From SCRA01 sp035533275 (GTDB taxonomy: Bacteria > Vulcanimicrobiota > Vulcanimicrobiia > Vulcanimicrobiales > SCRA01), in NCBI GenBank assembly GCA_035533275.1, contig DATLUD010000065.1, forward strand, positions 1 through 64,000: 64,000 nt of DNA, read 5' to 3'. The notes beneath the pieces were generated by a model. That model ran no database searches. It was not told the origin of the DNA and worked only from the letters and a program-made list of their open reading frames with translations. Both the position numbers and the translations under genes were made by a program. The stretch's first letter is position 1; the number at the start of each line of letters is the position of its first letter. Of the stretch, positions 49,259 through 57,525 are shown in pieces.

Positions 49259-50800
49259 TCAAGCTCCCTCGAGTGCGGTCTCCAAACGCGGAAAGAGCGG
49301 CTCGCCCTTGCGCACGTGCGTGCCTTCGGCGAGCCCTCCCCAGCGCAGCGCGGCGTCCCACGGCTGGGACGGGCTGCCGTCGAGGCCGAGCTGGCGCCAC
49401 ATCTCCGCCGTCTTGACCGGCATGAACGGATGGAGCAGCACGGCCAGCCAGCGCAGCCCCTCGCAGAGGCGGTACATGCAGGCATTGAGCGCCGCCGTCT
49501 CGCCGCGCTTGCGAAGCTCCCACGGCTTGGACTCGTCGATGAGCTTGTTCAGCGCCGTCACCAGCTGCCAGATCTCCTCGAGCGCGTCGCGGAAGCCGCA
49601 GGCGGGCACGGCCTCGGCCACGCTGGTCGCGAGCGCCGCGACCGGCAGGCCCGCCGCGTCGACCGGCGCCGGGACGCTTCCCCCGCAGTACTTCTCGACC
49701 ATCGTCAGCGTACGGTTGAGGAGGTTGCCCAGGTCGTTGCCGAGGTCGGCGTGGTAGCGGCGCAGCACGGCGTCCTCGGAGAAGTTGAAGTCCTGGCCGA
49801 ACCCCGCTTCGCGCAGGAGGAAGTAGCGCACCGCGTCGGGCGTGAAGCGCTCGGCGACCTCGAACGGGTCGACCACGTTGCCCTTGGACTTCGACATCTT
49901 CTCTTCGTTGAACGTGATCCAGCCGTTGGCGATCACGCCGCGCGGCCCGTCGAGGCCCAGGCCCCAGAGCACGGCCGGCCAGATGATGGTGTGAAAGCGC
50001 GCGATCTCCTTGCCGATCAGGTGGACGTCGGCGGGCCAGAGCCGCTCGAAGAGGGCGCGCCGCTCGGCGTCGTCGGAGCCCCATCCGATCGCCGTGATGT
50101 AGTTCAGGAGCGCGTCGAACCAAACGTAGATCACGCCCTCGCCGCCGGGGACGGGAATGCCCCACGAGAGCGTGGCCCGCGTGATGGAGATGTCCTCGAG
50201 TCCGCTCTCCAGGATGGCCACCATCTCGTTGTAGACGCGCTGGGGGCGCACCCACTGCGGATGCTCGCGGAAGTGGCGCAGCAGCCGCTCGTTGTACGCC
50301 GAGAGGCGGAAGAACCAGTCGTCCTCAGAGAGCCACTTCACCTCGCGGCGGCACTCCGGGTTGGGGCATCGTCCGTCGAGGAGTTTGGCCTGGGGCCAGA
50401 ACGTCTCGTCGTTGGTGCAGTACCAGCCCTCGTACTTGCCGGGATAGATGTCGCCGCGCTCGCGCAGCACCTCGAAGGCGCGTTGGACCGCGCGCTCGTG
50501 GCGCGGCTCGGTGGTGCGGATGAAGTCGTCGTTGGAGATCTCGTAGGCGTCGAGCAGGGCCTTCCAGCGCGGGATCAGGCTGTCCACGAAGGCCTGCGGC
50601 TCGAGGCCCGCGTTGCGCGCGTTCTCGGCGATCTTCTGCCCATGCTCGTCGGTGCCCGTGAGGAAGTGCGCCTCCGCGCGCGTGCAACGGGCAACGCGCG
50701 ACATCACGTCGGCGGCGATCGTCGTGTAGGCGTGGCCGATATGCGGGTGGCCGCTCACGTAGTAGATCGGCGTGGTGACGTAGAAGGCGCGCTCGCTCAC
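49259..50800 (-). CDS. metG: Methionyl-tRNA synthetase
   Basis: A class I aminoacyl-tRNA synthetase of 513 residues. It has 'YVSGHPHIGHAYT' (HIGH) near residue 16 and 'EEKMSKSKGNVVD' (KMSKS) near 300. A zinc-knuckle region contains 'CTNDETF' and 'CPNPECRREV'. The anticodon-binding helical domain completes the C-terminus, and the separate tRNA-binding C-terminal domain of some MetRS is absent. The GTG start at 50800 follows GGAGGAG. The upstream gene on the same strand is rsmI (26 bases). Confidence 0.97.
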   Translation of the reverse strand: MSERAFYVTTPIYYVSGHPHIGHAYTTIAADVMSRVARCTRAEAHFLTGTDEHGQKIAENARNAGLEPQAFVDSLIPRWKALLDAYEISNDDFIRTTEPRHERAVQRAFEVLRERGDIYPGKYEGWYCTNDETFWPQAKLLDGRCPNPECRREVKWLSEDDWFFRLSAYNERLLRHFREHPQWVRPQRVYNEMVAILESGLEDISITRATLSWGIPVPGGEGVIYVWFDALLNYITAIGWGSDDAERRALFERLWPADVHLIGKEIARFHTIIWPAVLWGLGLDGPRGVIANGWITFNEEKMSKSKGNVVDPFEVAERFTPDAVRYFLLREAGFGQDFNFSEDAVLRRYHADLGNDLGNLLNRTLTMVEKYCGGSVPAPVDAAGLPVAALATSVAEAVPACGFRDALEEIWQLVTALNKLIDESKPWELRKRGETAALNACMYRLCEGLRWLAVLLHPFMPVKTAEMWRQLGLDGSPSQPWDAALRWGGLAEGTHVRKGEPLFPRLETALEGA

Positions 50801-50826
50801 CGTGTTCTCCTCCGGGAACTCGCTCG

Positions 50827-51729
50827 TTAGTCGCGCGGTGGCGCGGCGCCTCCCTCGCCCTTGCGCCGCACCGCGCGCGCGTAGAGCTCGCGGCGGTCGC
50901 CCAGCCCTTCGGCGGCAAGGGTGCGGGCGATGGCTGAGACTCCCGCCCCCGTGGAGATCAGCGCGTCGATGCGCGCATCGATCTCCGCGCCTTCCGGTGC
51001 TGCCTTGGGCTCGGCGCCGTGTCCCTCCACCACCAGGACCACCTCGCCGCGCACGGGGTCGGGCAGCGCCGCCAGCACCTCGCCCGGCGTGCCGACGATC
51101 CGCTGCTCGTGGAGCTTGGTGTACTCCCTCAAGAGGAAGCAGCGCGTCACCCCGGCCCGCTCGGCGTCGCGCAGGCTCTGCCCGATGCGCTGGGGAGACT
51201 CGTACCACGCGCTGGCGCCCTCGGCGTCGGCGGCGGCGCGCAGCGCGGCAAGGCGTTCTCCGGCGGCGCGCGGCAGGAAGCCGCCAAAGCGCAGCCCCGC
51301 CACGGGAAAGCCCGAGAGTACCGCTCCCGAGACGAAGGCGCACGGCCCCGGGAGCAGGTCGAGGGCAACCCCCGCCTCGCGCGCCAGGTTCACCAGGGCC
51401 GAGCCGGGGTCGGAGACGCCGGGCATGCCGGCGTCGGTCACCACTGCCACCATGCGCCCCGCCGCGGCCATCGCCACCAGCTTGGGCCCCGCGACGCGCG
51501 CGTTGTGCTCGTGATAGGCGTGGAGCGGCTTGCCGGCGATGCCGAAATGGCTCAGGAGCTTGCGGGTGACGCGCGTGTCCTCGCAGGCGATGACGTCGGC
51601 GGCGCGGAGCGTCTCCAGCGCCCGCAGCGTCAGATCGCCGAGGTTGCCCAGCGGCGTGGGAACGAGCACGATGCGCCCGTGGGACGGAGCGGAGGCCTCC
51701 ACCTGGTCACGTTCGAACAGCCGGGGCAT
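50827..51729 (-). CDS. rsmI: 16S rRNA 2'-O-methyltransferase RsmI
   Basis: A 300-residue SAM enzyme that 2'-O-methylates C1402 of 16S rRNA. Hallmarks are 'RIVLVPTPLGNLGDLTLRAL', 'CEDTRVTRKLLSHFGI', 'VTDAGMPGVSDPGSALV' and 'LLPGPCAFVSGAVLSGF'. I chose ATG 51729, which has GAGG six bases upstream. This start codon shares the tetramer CATG with the start of the divergent gene. GTG 51702 is an alternative that would avoid the overlap. Confidence 0.95.
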   Translation of the reverse strand: MPRLFERDQVEASAPSHGRIVLVPTPLGNLGDLTLRALETLRAADVIACEDTRVTRKLLSHFGIAGKPLHAYHEHNARVAGPKLVAMAAAGRMVAVVTDAGMPGVSDPGSALVNLAREAGVALDLLPGPCAFVSGAVLSGFPVAGLRFGGFLPRAAGERLAALRAAADAEGASAWYESPQRIGQSLRDAERAGVTRCFLLREYTKLHEQRIVGTPGEVLAALPDPVRGEVVLVVEGHGAEPKAAPEGAEIDARIDALISTGAGVSAIARTLAAEGLGDRRELYARAVRRKGEGGAAPPRD

Positions 51730-52984
51730 GCGCACCTCTGCGACCGTCGAGCTCCACGGGCACCTCATCGACTCGGGGATCTTTCAACGCGTGCTCGAGG
51801 CCATGGCCGATGCCGACGCGGAGTACACCATCGACGTCTTCGACGTCGGCCGCACCAAGACCGATCCCAGTTACGCGCGCGTCACCGTCTTCGGCCTGGA
51901 GCCGGCGCCCCTGGCATCCCTGCTCGACGATCTGCGCGCGACGGGAGCGACGGTGATGGAAGACGCCGACGCGCGCGCGGAGCCGGCGCCCGCCGACGGC
52001 GTGCTCCCCGACGACTTCTATGCCACCACCAACCTCGACACCGAGGTCCGGCTGGGCGGCGAATGGGTGCCGGTGGCGCTGCCGGAGATGGATTGCGCCA
52101 TCGTGGTGCGCGACGGAACGGCCCTCACGACGGCGGGCTACGACGTGCTCAAGGGCGATGCGGTGGTGGTGGGCCACGAGGGCGTGCGCGTGAAGCCGCT
52201 GGAGCGTCCGCGCAGCCGTGCCGTCTTCGAGTTCATGTCGAGCGCCGTCTCCAGCGAGAAGCCCAAGGAGTCGTTGGTCGCGGAGATCGCCCGCGAGCTG
52301 CTCGCCGCGCGCGAGGCGGGCAAGCGGGTGCTGGTGGTGGGCGGCCCCGCCATCGTGCACACGGGGGCGGCGCGCTATCTCGCTGCGCTGATCCGCGAGG
52401 GCCACGTCGATGCCCTCTTCGCCGGCAACGCGCTGGCGGTGCACGACATCGAGTCGCAGTTCTTCGGCACCTCGCTGGGCGTCGACTTGGACAACGCCTA
52501 CCCGGTGGAGCACGGCCATGTGCACCACTTGCGCACCGTCAACCGGATCCGCGCGCTAGGCGGGATCCAGGCGGCGATCGATCGCGGTGCCTTGCGCGGC
52601 GGCATCATGTACGAGGCCTATCGCGCGGGCATCCCGGTGGTGCTGGCCGGCTCGATTCGCGACGACGGCCCCCTGCCCGACGTGATCACCGACGTGGTGG
52701 AAGCGCAGAAGGCGATGCGAGTGGTGGTGCCCGAGATCGGCGTGGCGCTGATGATCTGCACGCTGCTGCACTCCATCGCCGTGGGCAACATGCTGCCCGC
52801 CAGCGTGCGCGTGGTCAACGTCGACATCAACCCGGCCAGCGTCACCAAGCTCTCGGACCGCGGCTCCTTTCAGACCATCGGTCTGGTGACCGATGCCGCG
52901 GCCTTCCTGCGCGAGCTCTGCGCCGCGCTGAAGGTGGCCGTGGAGCCGCCCAACCCCGCTTCGCCGGCGGGGAGGCTGGCGTAA
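51728..52984 (+). CDS. Archaeal-type ornithine cyclodeaminase (TIGR00300, LOR/SDH-like)
   Basis: A 418-residue protein of the TIGR00300 family, the C-terminal unit of cyanobacterial AgrE and the archaeal NAD-dependent ornithine cyclodeaminases. Signatures are 'VELHGHLIDSGIFQRVL', 'LPDDFYATTNLDTEVR', 'LPEMDCAIVV', 'FEFMSSAVSSEKP', 'GPAIVHTGA', 'GTSLGVDLDNA', 'LAGSIRDDGPLPDVITD' and 'DINPASVTKLSDRGS'. It converts ornithine to proline and ammonia. It is not related to bacterial mu-crystallin-type cyclodeaminase. ATG 51728 overlaps the rsmI start by two bases. Confidence 0.88.
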   Translation: MRTSATVELHGHLIDSGIFQRVLEAMADADAEYTIDVFDVGRTKTDPSYARVTVFGLEPAPLASLLDDLRATGATVMEDADARAEPAPADGVLPDDFYATTNLDTEVRLGGEWVPVALPEMDCAIVVRDGTALTTAGYDVLKGDAVVVGHEGVRVKPLERPRSRAVFEFMSSAVSSEKPKESLVAEIARELLAAREAGKRVLVVGGPAIVHTGAARYLAALIREGHVDALFAGNALAVHDIESQFFGTSLGVDLDNAYPVEHGHVHHLRTVNRIRALGGIQAAIDRGALRGGIMYEAYRAGIPVVLAGSIRDDGPLPDVITDVVEAQKAMRVVVPEIGVALMICTLLHSIAVGNMLPASVRVVNVDINPASVTKLSDRGSFQTIGLVTDAAAFLRELCAALKVAVEPPNPASPAGRLA

Positions 52985-52990
52985 CGCCCG

Positions 52991-53019
52991 CTAGCAGGGG
53001 TTCTTCCGGACCCTGCTAG
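52991..53019. repeat. Repeated convergent-gene hairpin, copy 3
   Basis: The same 9-bp stem CTAGCAGGG / CCCTGCTAG with loop GTTCTTCCGGA (one base different from copy 1). It lies seven bases after the ornithine cyclodeaminase stop, and the TAG of the convergent transporter gene (53018-53016) is inside the right arm. Confidence 0.75.
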
Positions 53020-54197
53020 GCGTCCGCGCCCACCAGCGCGAGCACGGTCGCATCGAGCGGGGGGCGCCCCCCGGCCGGCCGGGCAGGCGCGGCATCGCGG
53101 AAGAGATAGCCGTGCCACGCTCCGTGCGCCGTGCGTGCGGCGACCACGCTCCACAACCCCGCCAACAGCACGACGAACGCGCCGCCGGCGAGCGTGAAGA
53201 ACGCGGCGCCCGTGGCGTGGGCGATGGCGAGCGTCGCGGCGGTGAAGACGCCGAGGGGAAAGGTGAAAGCCCACCAGCCCATGTTGAACGGCAGCGTCCG
53301 CTTGACGTGATGGAGCGTCGTGAGGATGGCGATCACCCACCACCAGGCGCCGTAGCCCCAGAGCACCAGTCCGACGACCAGTCCGATGCTTTGCGCCACC
53401 TGCGCCGCGGGCGCCAGCGGCGTCCCGGCGAAGGCGCGCACGCTGGCTGCGCCGAGCAGGACCATCGCCTGCGCCCCCGTTCCCAGCGGGCCGAGCGTCA
53501 GCCAGCCGGTGACGCCCAAGTCGCCCGGCGGCAAGCGGTGCAGCGCCAGTCTCAGGAAGAGCACGGAGAGGACCGCCAGCGCCAGCGGCACCGAGAAGGC
53601 CCAGAGCACGCCGCTCGTGGCGATGACGACCTGCGCCGCCGCCGCCGGCAGGTGCGGCGCGAGGATTCCCCCGGAGGCCGCGGCCACTTCCGCCGGCACG
53701 ATCGGCAGCAGCCACACCGCCGTCATTTGATCCATCCCGTGGCGCTGGTCGGTGAACATCAGATACGGCACCAGCCAGCCGCTGAGGACCGCGAGCGCCG
53801 CGTCGACCCACCAGAGCGCATGAGCGACGGCGATGGCGCGCTCGCCCAAGAGCGGCTGCCCGAAGGCGACGAAGCCGTTGACGATGGTGGCCAGACCCAT
53901 GGGAATCGCGCCGACGAACATCGACTGAATCGGATGGCGGAGCGTGGCGAGCGATTCGCGCGGAAAACGCAGCGCGCGGGCCGTGAAGAGCGCGGTGAAG
54001 AGCGAGAAGAGCGCGATGTTGGCGAGCCACAGGTCGCGTGCGACGGCGGAGAGGCCGGGCACGTGGTGCGGAAACTGCCCCAGCATCAGGGCGAGGATGC
54101 CGGTGCCCATGTTCACGGTGAACCAATTCGGCGTGAAGTTGCGGATGACGTCGCGCCGGTGCGCCAGGCGGGTGAGTGGGCGGAGATCGAGGCTCAC
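53016..54197 (-). CDS. TDT-family transporter (TehA/SSU1/Mae1-like)
   Basis: A 393-residue protein with ten predicted membrane helices. The N-terminal motif 'NFTPNWFTVNMGTGILA' is typical of the tellurite-resistance/dicarboxylate transporter family, which includes sulfite exporters (SSU1), malate transporters and SLAC1 anion channels. It lies downstream of a LysR gene on the same strand, and a sulfite dehydrogenase is encoded 5 kb away. Sulfite efflux is a reasonable guess but not shown. The ATG at 54197 has GAGC only weakly upstream. The stop is in hairpin copy 3. Confidence 0.85.
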   Translation of the reverse strand: MSLDLRPLTRLAHRRDVIRNFTPNWFTVNMGTGILALMLGQFPHHVPGLSAVARDLWLANIALFSLFTALFTARALRFPRESLATLRHPIQSMFVGAIPMGLATIVNGFVAFGQPLLGERAIAVAHALWWVDAALAVLSGWLVPYLMFTDQRHGMDQMTAVWLLPIVPAEVAAASGGILAPHLPAAAAQVVIATSGVLWAFSVPLALAVLSVLFLRLALHRLPPGDLGVTGWLTLGPLGTGAQAMVLLGAASVRAFAGTPLAPAAQVAQSIGLVVGLVLWGYGAWWWVIAILTTLHHVKRTLPFNMGWWAFTFPLGVFTAATLAIAHATGAAFFTLAGGAFVVLLAGLWSVVAARTAHGAWHGYLFRDAAPARPAGGRPPLDATVLALVGADA

Positions 54198-54301
54198 GTG
54201 AAAAGCTCCTGCGGGCGCTGGCCCTGCGATCGCGGCGCGCCGTGCGGCGCGTCCAAAGCGATCGTAGCAGAGCCGCGGCGTTGGTGGAGCCGCCCGGCGC
54301 G

Positions 54302-54313
54302 TATCCCTCGATA
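54302..54313 (-). promoter_or_regulatory. Candidate LysR-type operator upstream of the TDT transporter
   Basis: TATCCCTCGATA is an interrupted palindrome (TATC-N4-GATA) of the T-Nx-A type used by LysR regulators. It sits about 105 bases upstream of the transporter start, in the 155-base gap after the lysR gene. Confidence 0.3.
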
Positions 54314-54352
54314 AGCGGGACTAATCGCCGGTCGCGCGCAGTCGCCTTCGCG

Positions 54353-55258
54353 CTATGGGGCGCTCCCGGTGTCGAGCGCGACGTGGCTGAGCGCCTCGAC
54401 GAAGGCCTCCGCCGCGGGCGTCGGCGCGAGATCGCGGCGCCGGATCACGCTCATGGTGCGCTCGATGCGCAGATCGACGACGTCGACGGGCGCCAGCGCG
54501 CGCGCTTGGCCGGCCGTGAGCGGAGAGGCCCACGTGATGCCCAGCCCCGAGGCGACGGCGACGCGGATGGCCTCGGCGCTCCCGATTTCCAGCGTGCGCT
54601 CGAAGGCGATGCCGCTCTCGCGCAGCGCCTGCAGCACCACGTCGCGGGTTCCCGAGCCCGGCTCGCGGAGGATCAGCGTTTCACCCAGCAGGGCCGATGC
54701 GGGGACGCTCCGGTGCGCGAGCGGATGGCTCTCGGGCACCAGGCACTGGAGCACGTCGTGGTAGAACGGCGTCACCAGCAGCTCGGCGCGCTTGACCGGT
54801 CCCTCGATGACGCCGATGTCGACGAGCTCCTCGACGGAGTCGTCCACCACCTCGGCGGTGTTCTCGATGCGCAGCGCGACGGCGAGTCCCGGATGCGTGG
54901 CGCGCAGACGCACCAGCGCCATCGGCACCAGCGAGGCGCCGGTCGTGAGGCTCGCGGCCACCGTCAGGCGACCCCCGGTGCCCGAGCGGTATTCGCCGAC
55001 GAGCTTCGTGGCGCGTTCCCCCTCGACGCGCAGGCGGCGCCCGATCTTCGCCAGCTCCTCACCAAGCGGCGTCGGCGCCGTGGCGCGTCCGCGCTGGACC
55101 ACGAGCGGCAAGCCGCAGGACTCGGAGAGCTCGCGTATCTGCTGCGAGATCGCCGGCTGGCTCACGCCGAGGCGCTCCGCCGCGCGCGTGAAGCTGCCGA
55201 GCTCCGCAACGTAGGAGAGCGTGATGAGCTGGTTGAGGTTGAGGCTTTTCTGCGCCAT
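54353..55258 (-). CDS. LysR-family transcriptional regulator
   Basis: A 301-residue regulator. The N-terminal winged helix reads 'LITLSYVAELGSFTRAAERLGVSQPAISQQIREL', and a periplasmic-binding-protein-like effector domain follows ('RLTVAASLTTGASLVP', 'GETLILREPGSGTRDVV', 'EAIRVAVASGLGITWAS'). The effector domain is like CysB/CbbR-type members. It probably controls the transporter gene downstream. The ATG at 55258 lies within the 3' end of the upstream ComEC reading frame, a 97-base overlap. Confidence 0.93.
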   Translation of the reverse strand: MAQKSLNLNQLITLSYVAELGSFTRAAERLGVSQPAISQQIRELSESCGLPLVVQRGRATAPTPLGEELAKIGRRLRVEGERATKLVGEYRSGTGGRLTVAASLTTGASLVPMALVRLRATHPGLAVALRIENTAEVVDDSVEELVDIGVIEGPVKRAELLVTPFYHDVLQCLVPESHPLAHRSVPASALLGETLILREPGSGTRDVVLQALRESGIAFERTLEIGSAEAIRVAVASGLGITWASPLTAGQARALAPVDVVDLRIERTMSVIRRRDLAPTPAAEAFVEALSHVALDTGSAP

Positions 55259-57474
55259 CCCGCGTCCTTCGCCGAGCGAAGCGGCGTCTCCGGTGCGCCT
55301 GACACGGTCGCGCGGCACGCGGAGCCGCTCGGCAGGAGCCGGACATCGAGCGCGCCGTCGCGGGCGGTGACGAAGATGCGCGCGCCAACGGCGCGCAGGC
55401 GCTCGAGGGCCTGGGGCGAGGGAAGGCCGTACGGGTTGCGCCGCCCGGCCGAGGCGATCGCGATGCGGGGCCGCACGACGGCGAGGAAGGGCGCGCTGGA
55501 GGAGTAGCGGCTCCCGTGATGGCCGATGACGAGCACGTCGGCGCGCAGCTCCTCGGGGGCGTAGGCGCTCAGCAGCGCGCGCTCCTCTTCCGCCTCCGCG
55601 TCGCCCATGATCAGCGCGGTGCACGCTCCCTCGCGCACGCGCACGATCAGCGAGTCGTTGTCGACGTCATCGTGCGTACCGCGCAGCGGCTGCGCGAACG
55701 GAGCCAGGATCGCGATCCGCGCGTCGCCGCTGCGCCACGCCGCTCCGGCGCGCAGGTGCGTCGTCGGAACGCGGGCCGCCGCCGCGGCGCGCACGAGCGC
55801 CCCGAACGATCCGGCGGCGGGCCAACCTCCGTCCACCACGCGGTCGACGCGCAGCGACCGGATGACGGCGGAGAAGCCGGCGAGGTGATCCTCGTGCGGA
55901 TGGGAGACCACCAGGGCGTCGACGCGATGCACCCCGGCGCGCACGAGAAAGGGCACGAGGGTTCGCGGACCTTGCGCTTGCGGCGCGCCGTCGACCATGG
56001 TCGCGTGGCCGCGCGAGAGCACGGCGATGGCCTGTCCCTGTCCAACGTCGAGCGCCACGAGCCGCAACGCGCCGCCGTCTCCCGGGCGCGGCGGCCAGAG
56101 ACAGAGCGCCGCGGCGCCGAGCAAGGCGATCGAGGCCGCTGGCGTGCGCCGCAGGCCCAGCCACAGCGCGGCGCCGTCGTACGCGGCGATCGCCCACCAC
56201 GGCGGCGGCGTGGCGGGCAGATGGGCCGACGGCAGCGAGGAGACCAGACGCACCACGCCGAGAATCCAACCGCATGCCGCGGCCGCGAGAGGCGCGAACG
56301 CGGGGTGCGCCACCGTGAGCAATCCGGAGAGCAGCGCCGGCGGCACGGCCGGCACCACCAGCGCGTTGGCGAGGGGCGCGTACGGCGCGAGCTGCAAGAA
56401 GAACGCCGCTTGCAGCGGCCAGACGCCGATCTGCGTGGCGAGGGTGAGCGCGATGCCCTCGCGCACCAGGTGCGGCAACGGCAACGGCTCCAGCCGCGTC
56501 GCGATGCGCGACGCGAAGAGCGCGATGGCGACGACGCACGAGAACGAGAGCGCGAACGAGGCGCCGCGCACGGCCCACGGCTCCCAGAGCGTGACCACGA
56601 TCGCCGCGACGGCGATCGCCTCCGGCCCCAGCGGCGCGCGGCCGCAGGCACGCGCGAGCAGCGCGCACTCCACCATCGCGCCGGCTCGTACGGAAGGCAG
56701 ATGCGCTCCTGAGAGCGCGATGAAGAGGGCGACCGCGAGCGCGGCCAAGAGCGCGGAGGCGACGCGCCCCGCCCCGGCCCACTCGAGCGCCAGCAGCGTC
56801 ATGGCGGCAAACGCGCCCAAGTGCAGGCCCGCCGTGACCAGGACGTGCGTGGTACCCGTCTCGGAGAACGCCGCCGCCGCGTCGTCGTCGAGACCGCCGC
56901 GCTCGCCGACGAGCGCCCCGTCGAGCACCGCGGCGGCGGGCGCTGGCAAGACCGCGAGGCGGCGCTCCGCCCACGCGCGCAGCCGCGCGGCAACCCCCGT
57001 GGGACCGGCGTCAGGTGCGCGCGCCGTGACGCGCCCCTCGAGGATGCCGGCGAGTCCCCGCACCTCCAGCCGTTCACGCGGCGAAACGTCGCCCGGGTTC
57101 GCGGCGCGAAAGAGGCGCAGCAAGCGGCCGCGTACCGTGATTCGGTCTCCCGGCTCCACGTGCTCGCGAGCGCGCACCTCCAGCGTGCCCTCACGCGTGC
57201 CGGTGAGAACGAAGAGTCCCGGCGCCCCCGCCGCGAGCTCGACCACCGTGCCCGTCAGCGGCCGCAAGCCGCCGGCGCGAGCGCGCGCAACCGGGTCGCG
57301 GGCGGCGGTGTCAAGGGAGGCGGCTACCAGGGTAGCGGCGATGCCGAGGAGAATCGTCCGCCGGCCGCGGCGGGCCGCGGCCGTCGCGGCGAGCGCGCAT
57401 CCGAACGCCCACGGCGGCGGGAGGAGCGCGCCGACGATGCATGCGACGGCGAGGGCGGGGAACAACACGTTCAC
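55162..57474 (-). CDS. comEC: ComEC/Rec2 DNA internalisation channel protein
   Basis: About 770 residues. Three parts are visible: an OB-like N-terminal periplasmic domain (about 60-150), a multi-helix competence domain (about 190-470, 'AFSETGTTHVLVTAGLHLGAFA'), and a C-terminal metallo-beta-lactamase domain with 'LDVGQGQAIAVL' and 'VSHPHEDHLAGFSAVI'. It transports single-stranded DNA into the cell. The last 32 codons overlap the LysR gene and read as a Ser/Arg-rich shadow, so the natural C-terminus may have been lost. I chose GTG 57474 with AGAGGG 7 bases upstream. Confidence 0.92.
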   Translation of the reverse strand: MNVLFPALAVACIVGALLPPPWAFGCALAATAAARRGRRTILLGIAATLVAASLDTAARDPVARARAGGLRPLTGTVVELAAGAPGLFVLTGTREGTLEVRAREHVEPGDRITVRGRLLRLFRAANPGDVSPRERLEVRGLAGILEGRVTARAPDAGPTGVAARLRAWAERRLAVLPAPAAAVLDGALVGERGGLDDDAAAAFSETGTTHVLVTAGLHLGAFAAMTLLALEWAGAGRVASALLAALAVALFIALSGAHLPSVRAGAMVECALLARACGRAPLGPEAIAVAAIVVTLWEPWAVRGASFALSFSCVVAIALFASRIATRLEPLPLPHLVREGIALTLATQIGVWPLQAAFFLQLAPYAPLANALVVPAVPPALLSGLLTVAHPAFAPLAAAACGWILGVVRLVSSLPSAHLPATPPPWWAIAAYDGAALWLGLRRTPAASIALLGAAALCLWPPRPGDGGALRLVALDVGQGQAIAVLSRGHATMVDGAPQAQGPRTLVPFLVRAGVHRVDALVVSHPHEDHLAGFSAVIRSLRVDRVVDGGWPAAGSFGALVRAAAAARVPTTHLRAGAAWRSGDARIAILAPFAQPLRGTHDDVDNDSLIVRVREGACTALIMGDAEAEEERALLSAYAPEELRADVLVIGHHGSRYSSSAPFLAVVRPRIAIASAGRRNPYGLPSPQALERLRAVGARIFVTARDGALDVRLLPSGSACRATVSGAPETPLRSAKDAGWRRKASTSTSSSRSPTLRSSAASRARRSASA

Positions 57475-57525
57475 ACGCACCCTCTGCTCGGCGTGGCCCA
57501 ACGTCAAGATGACAGGAGCAAGCGT

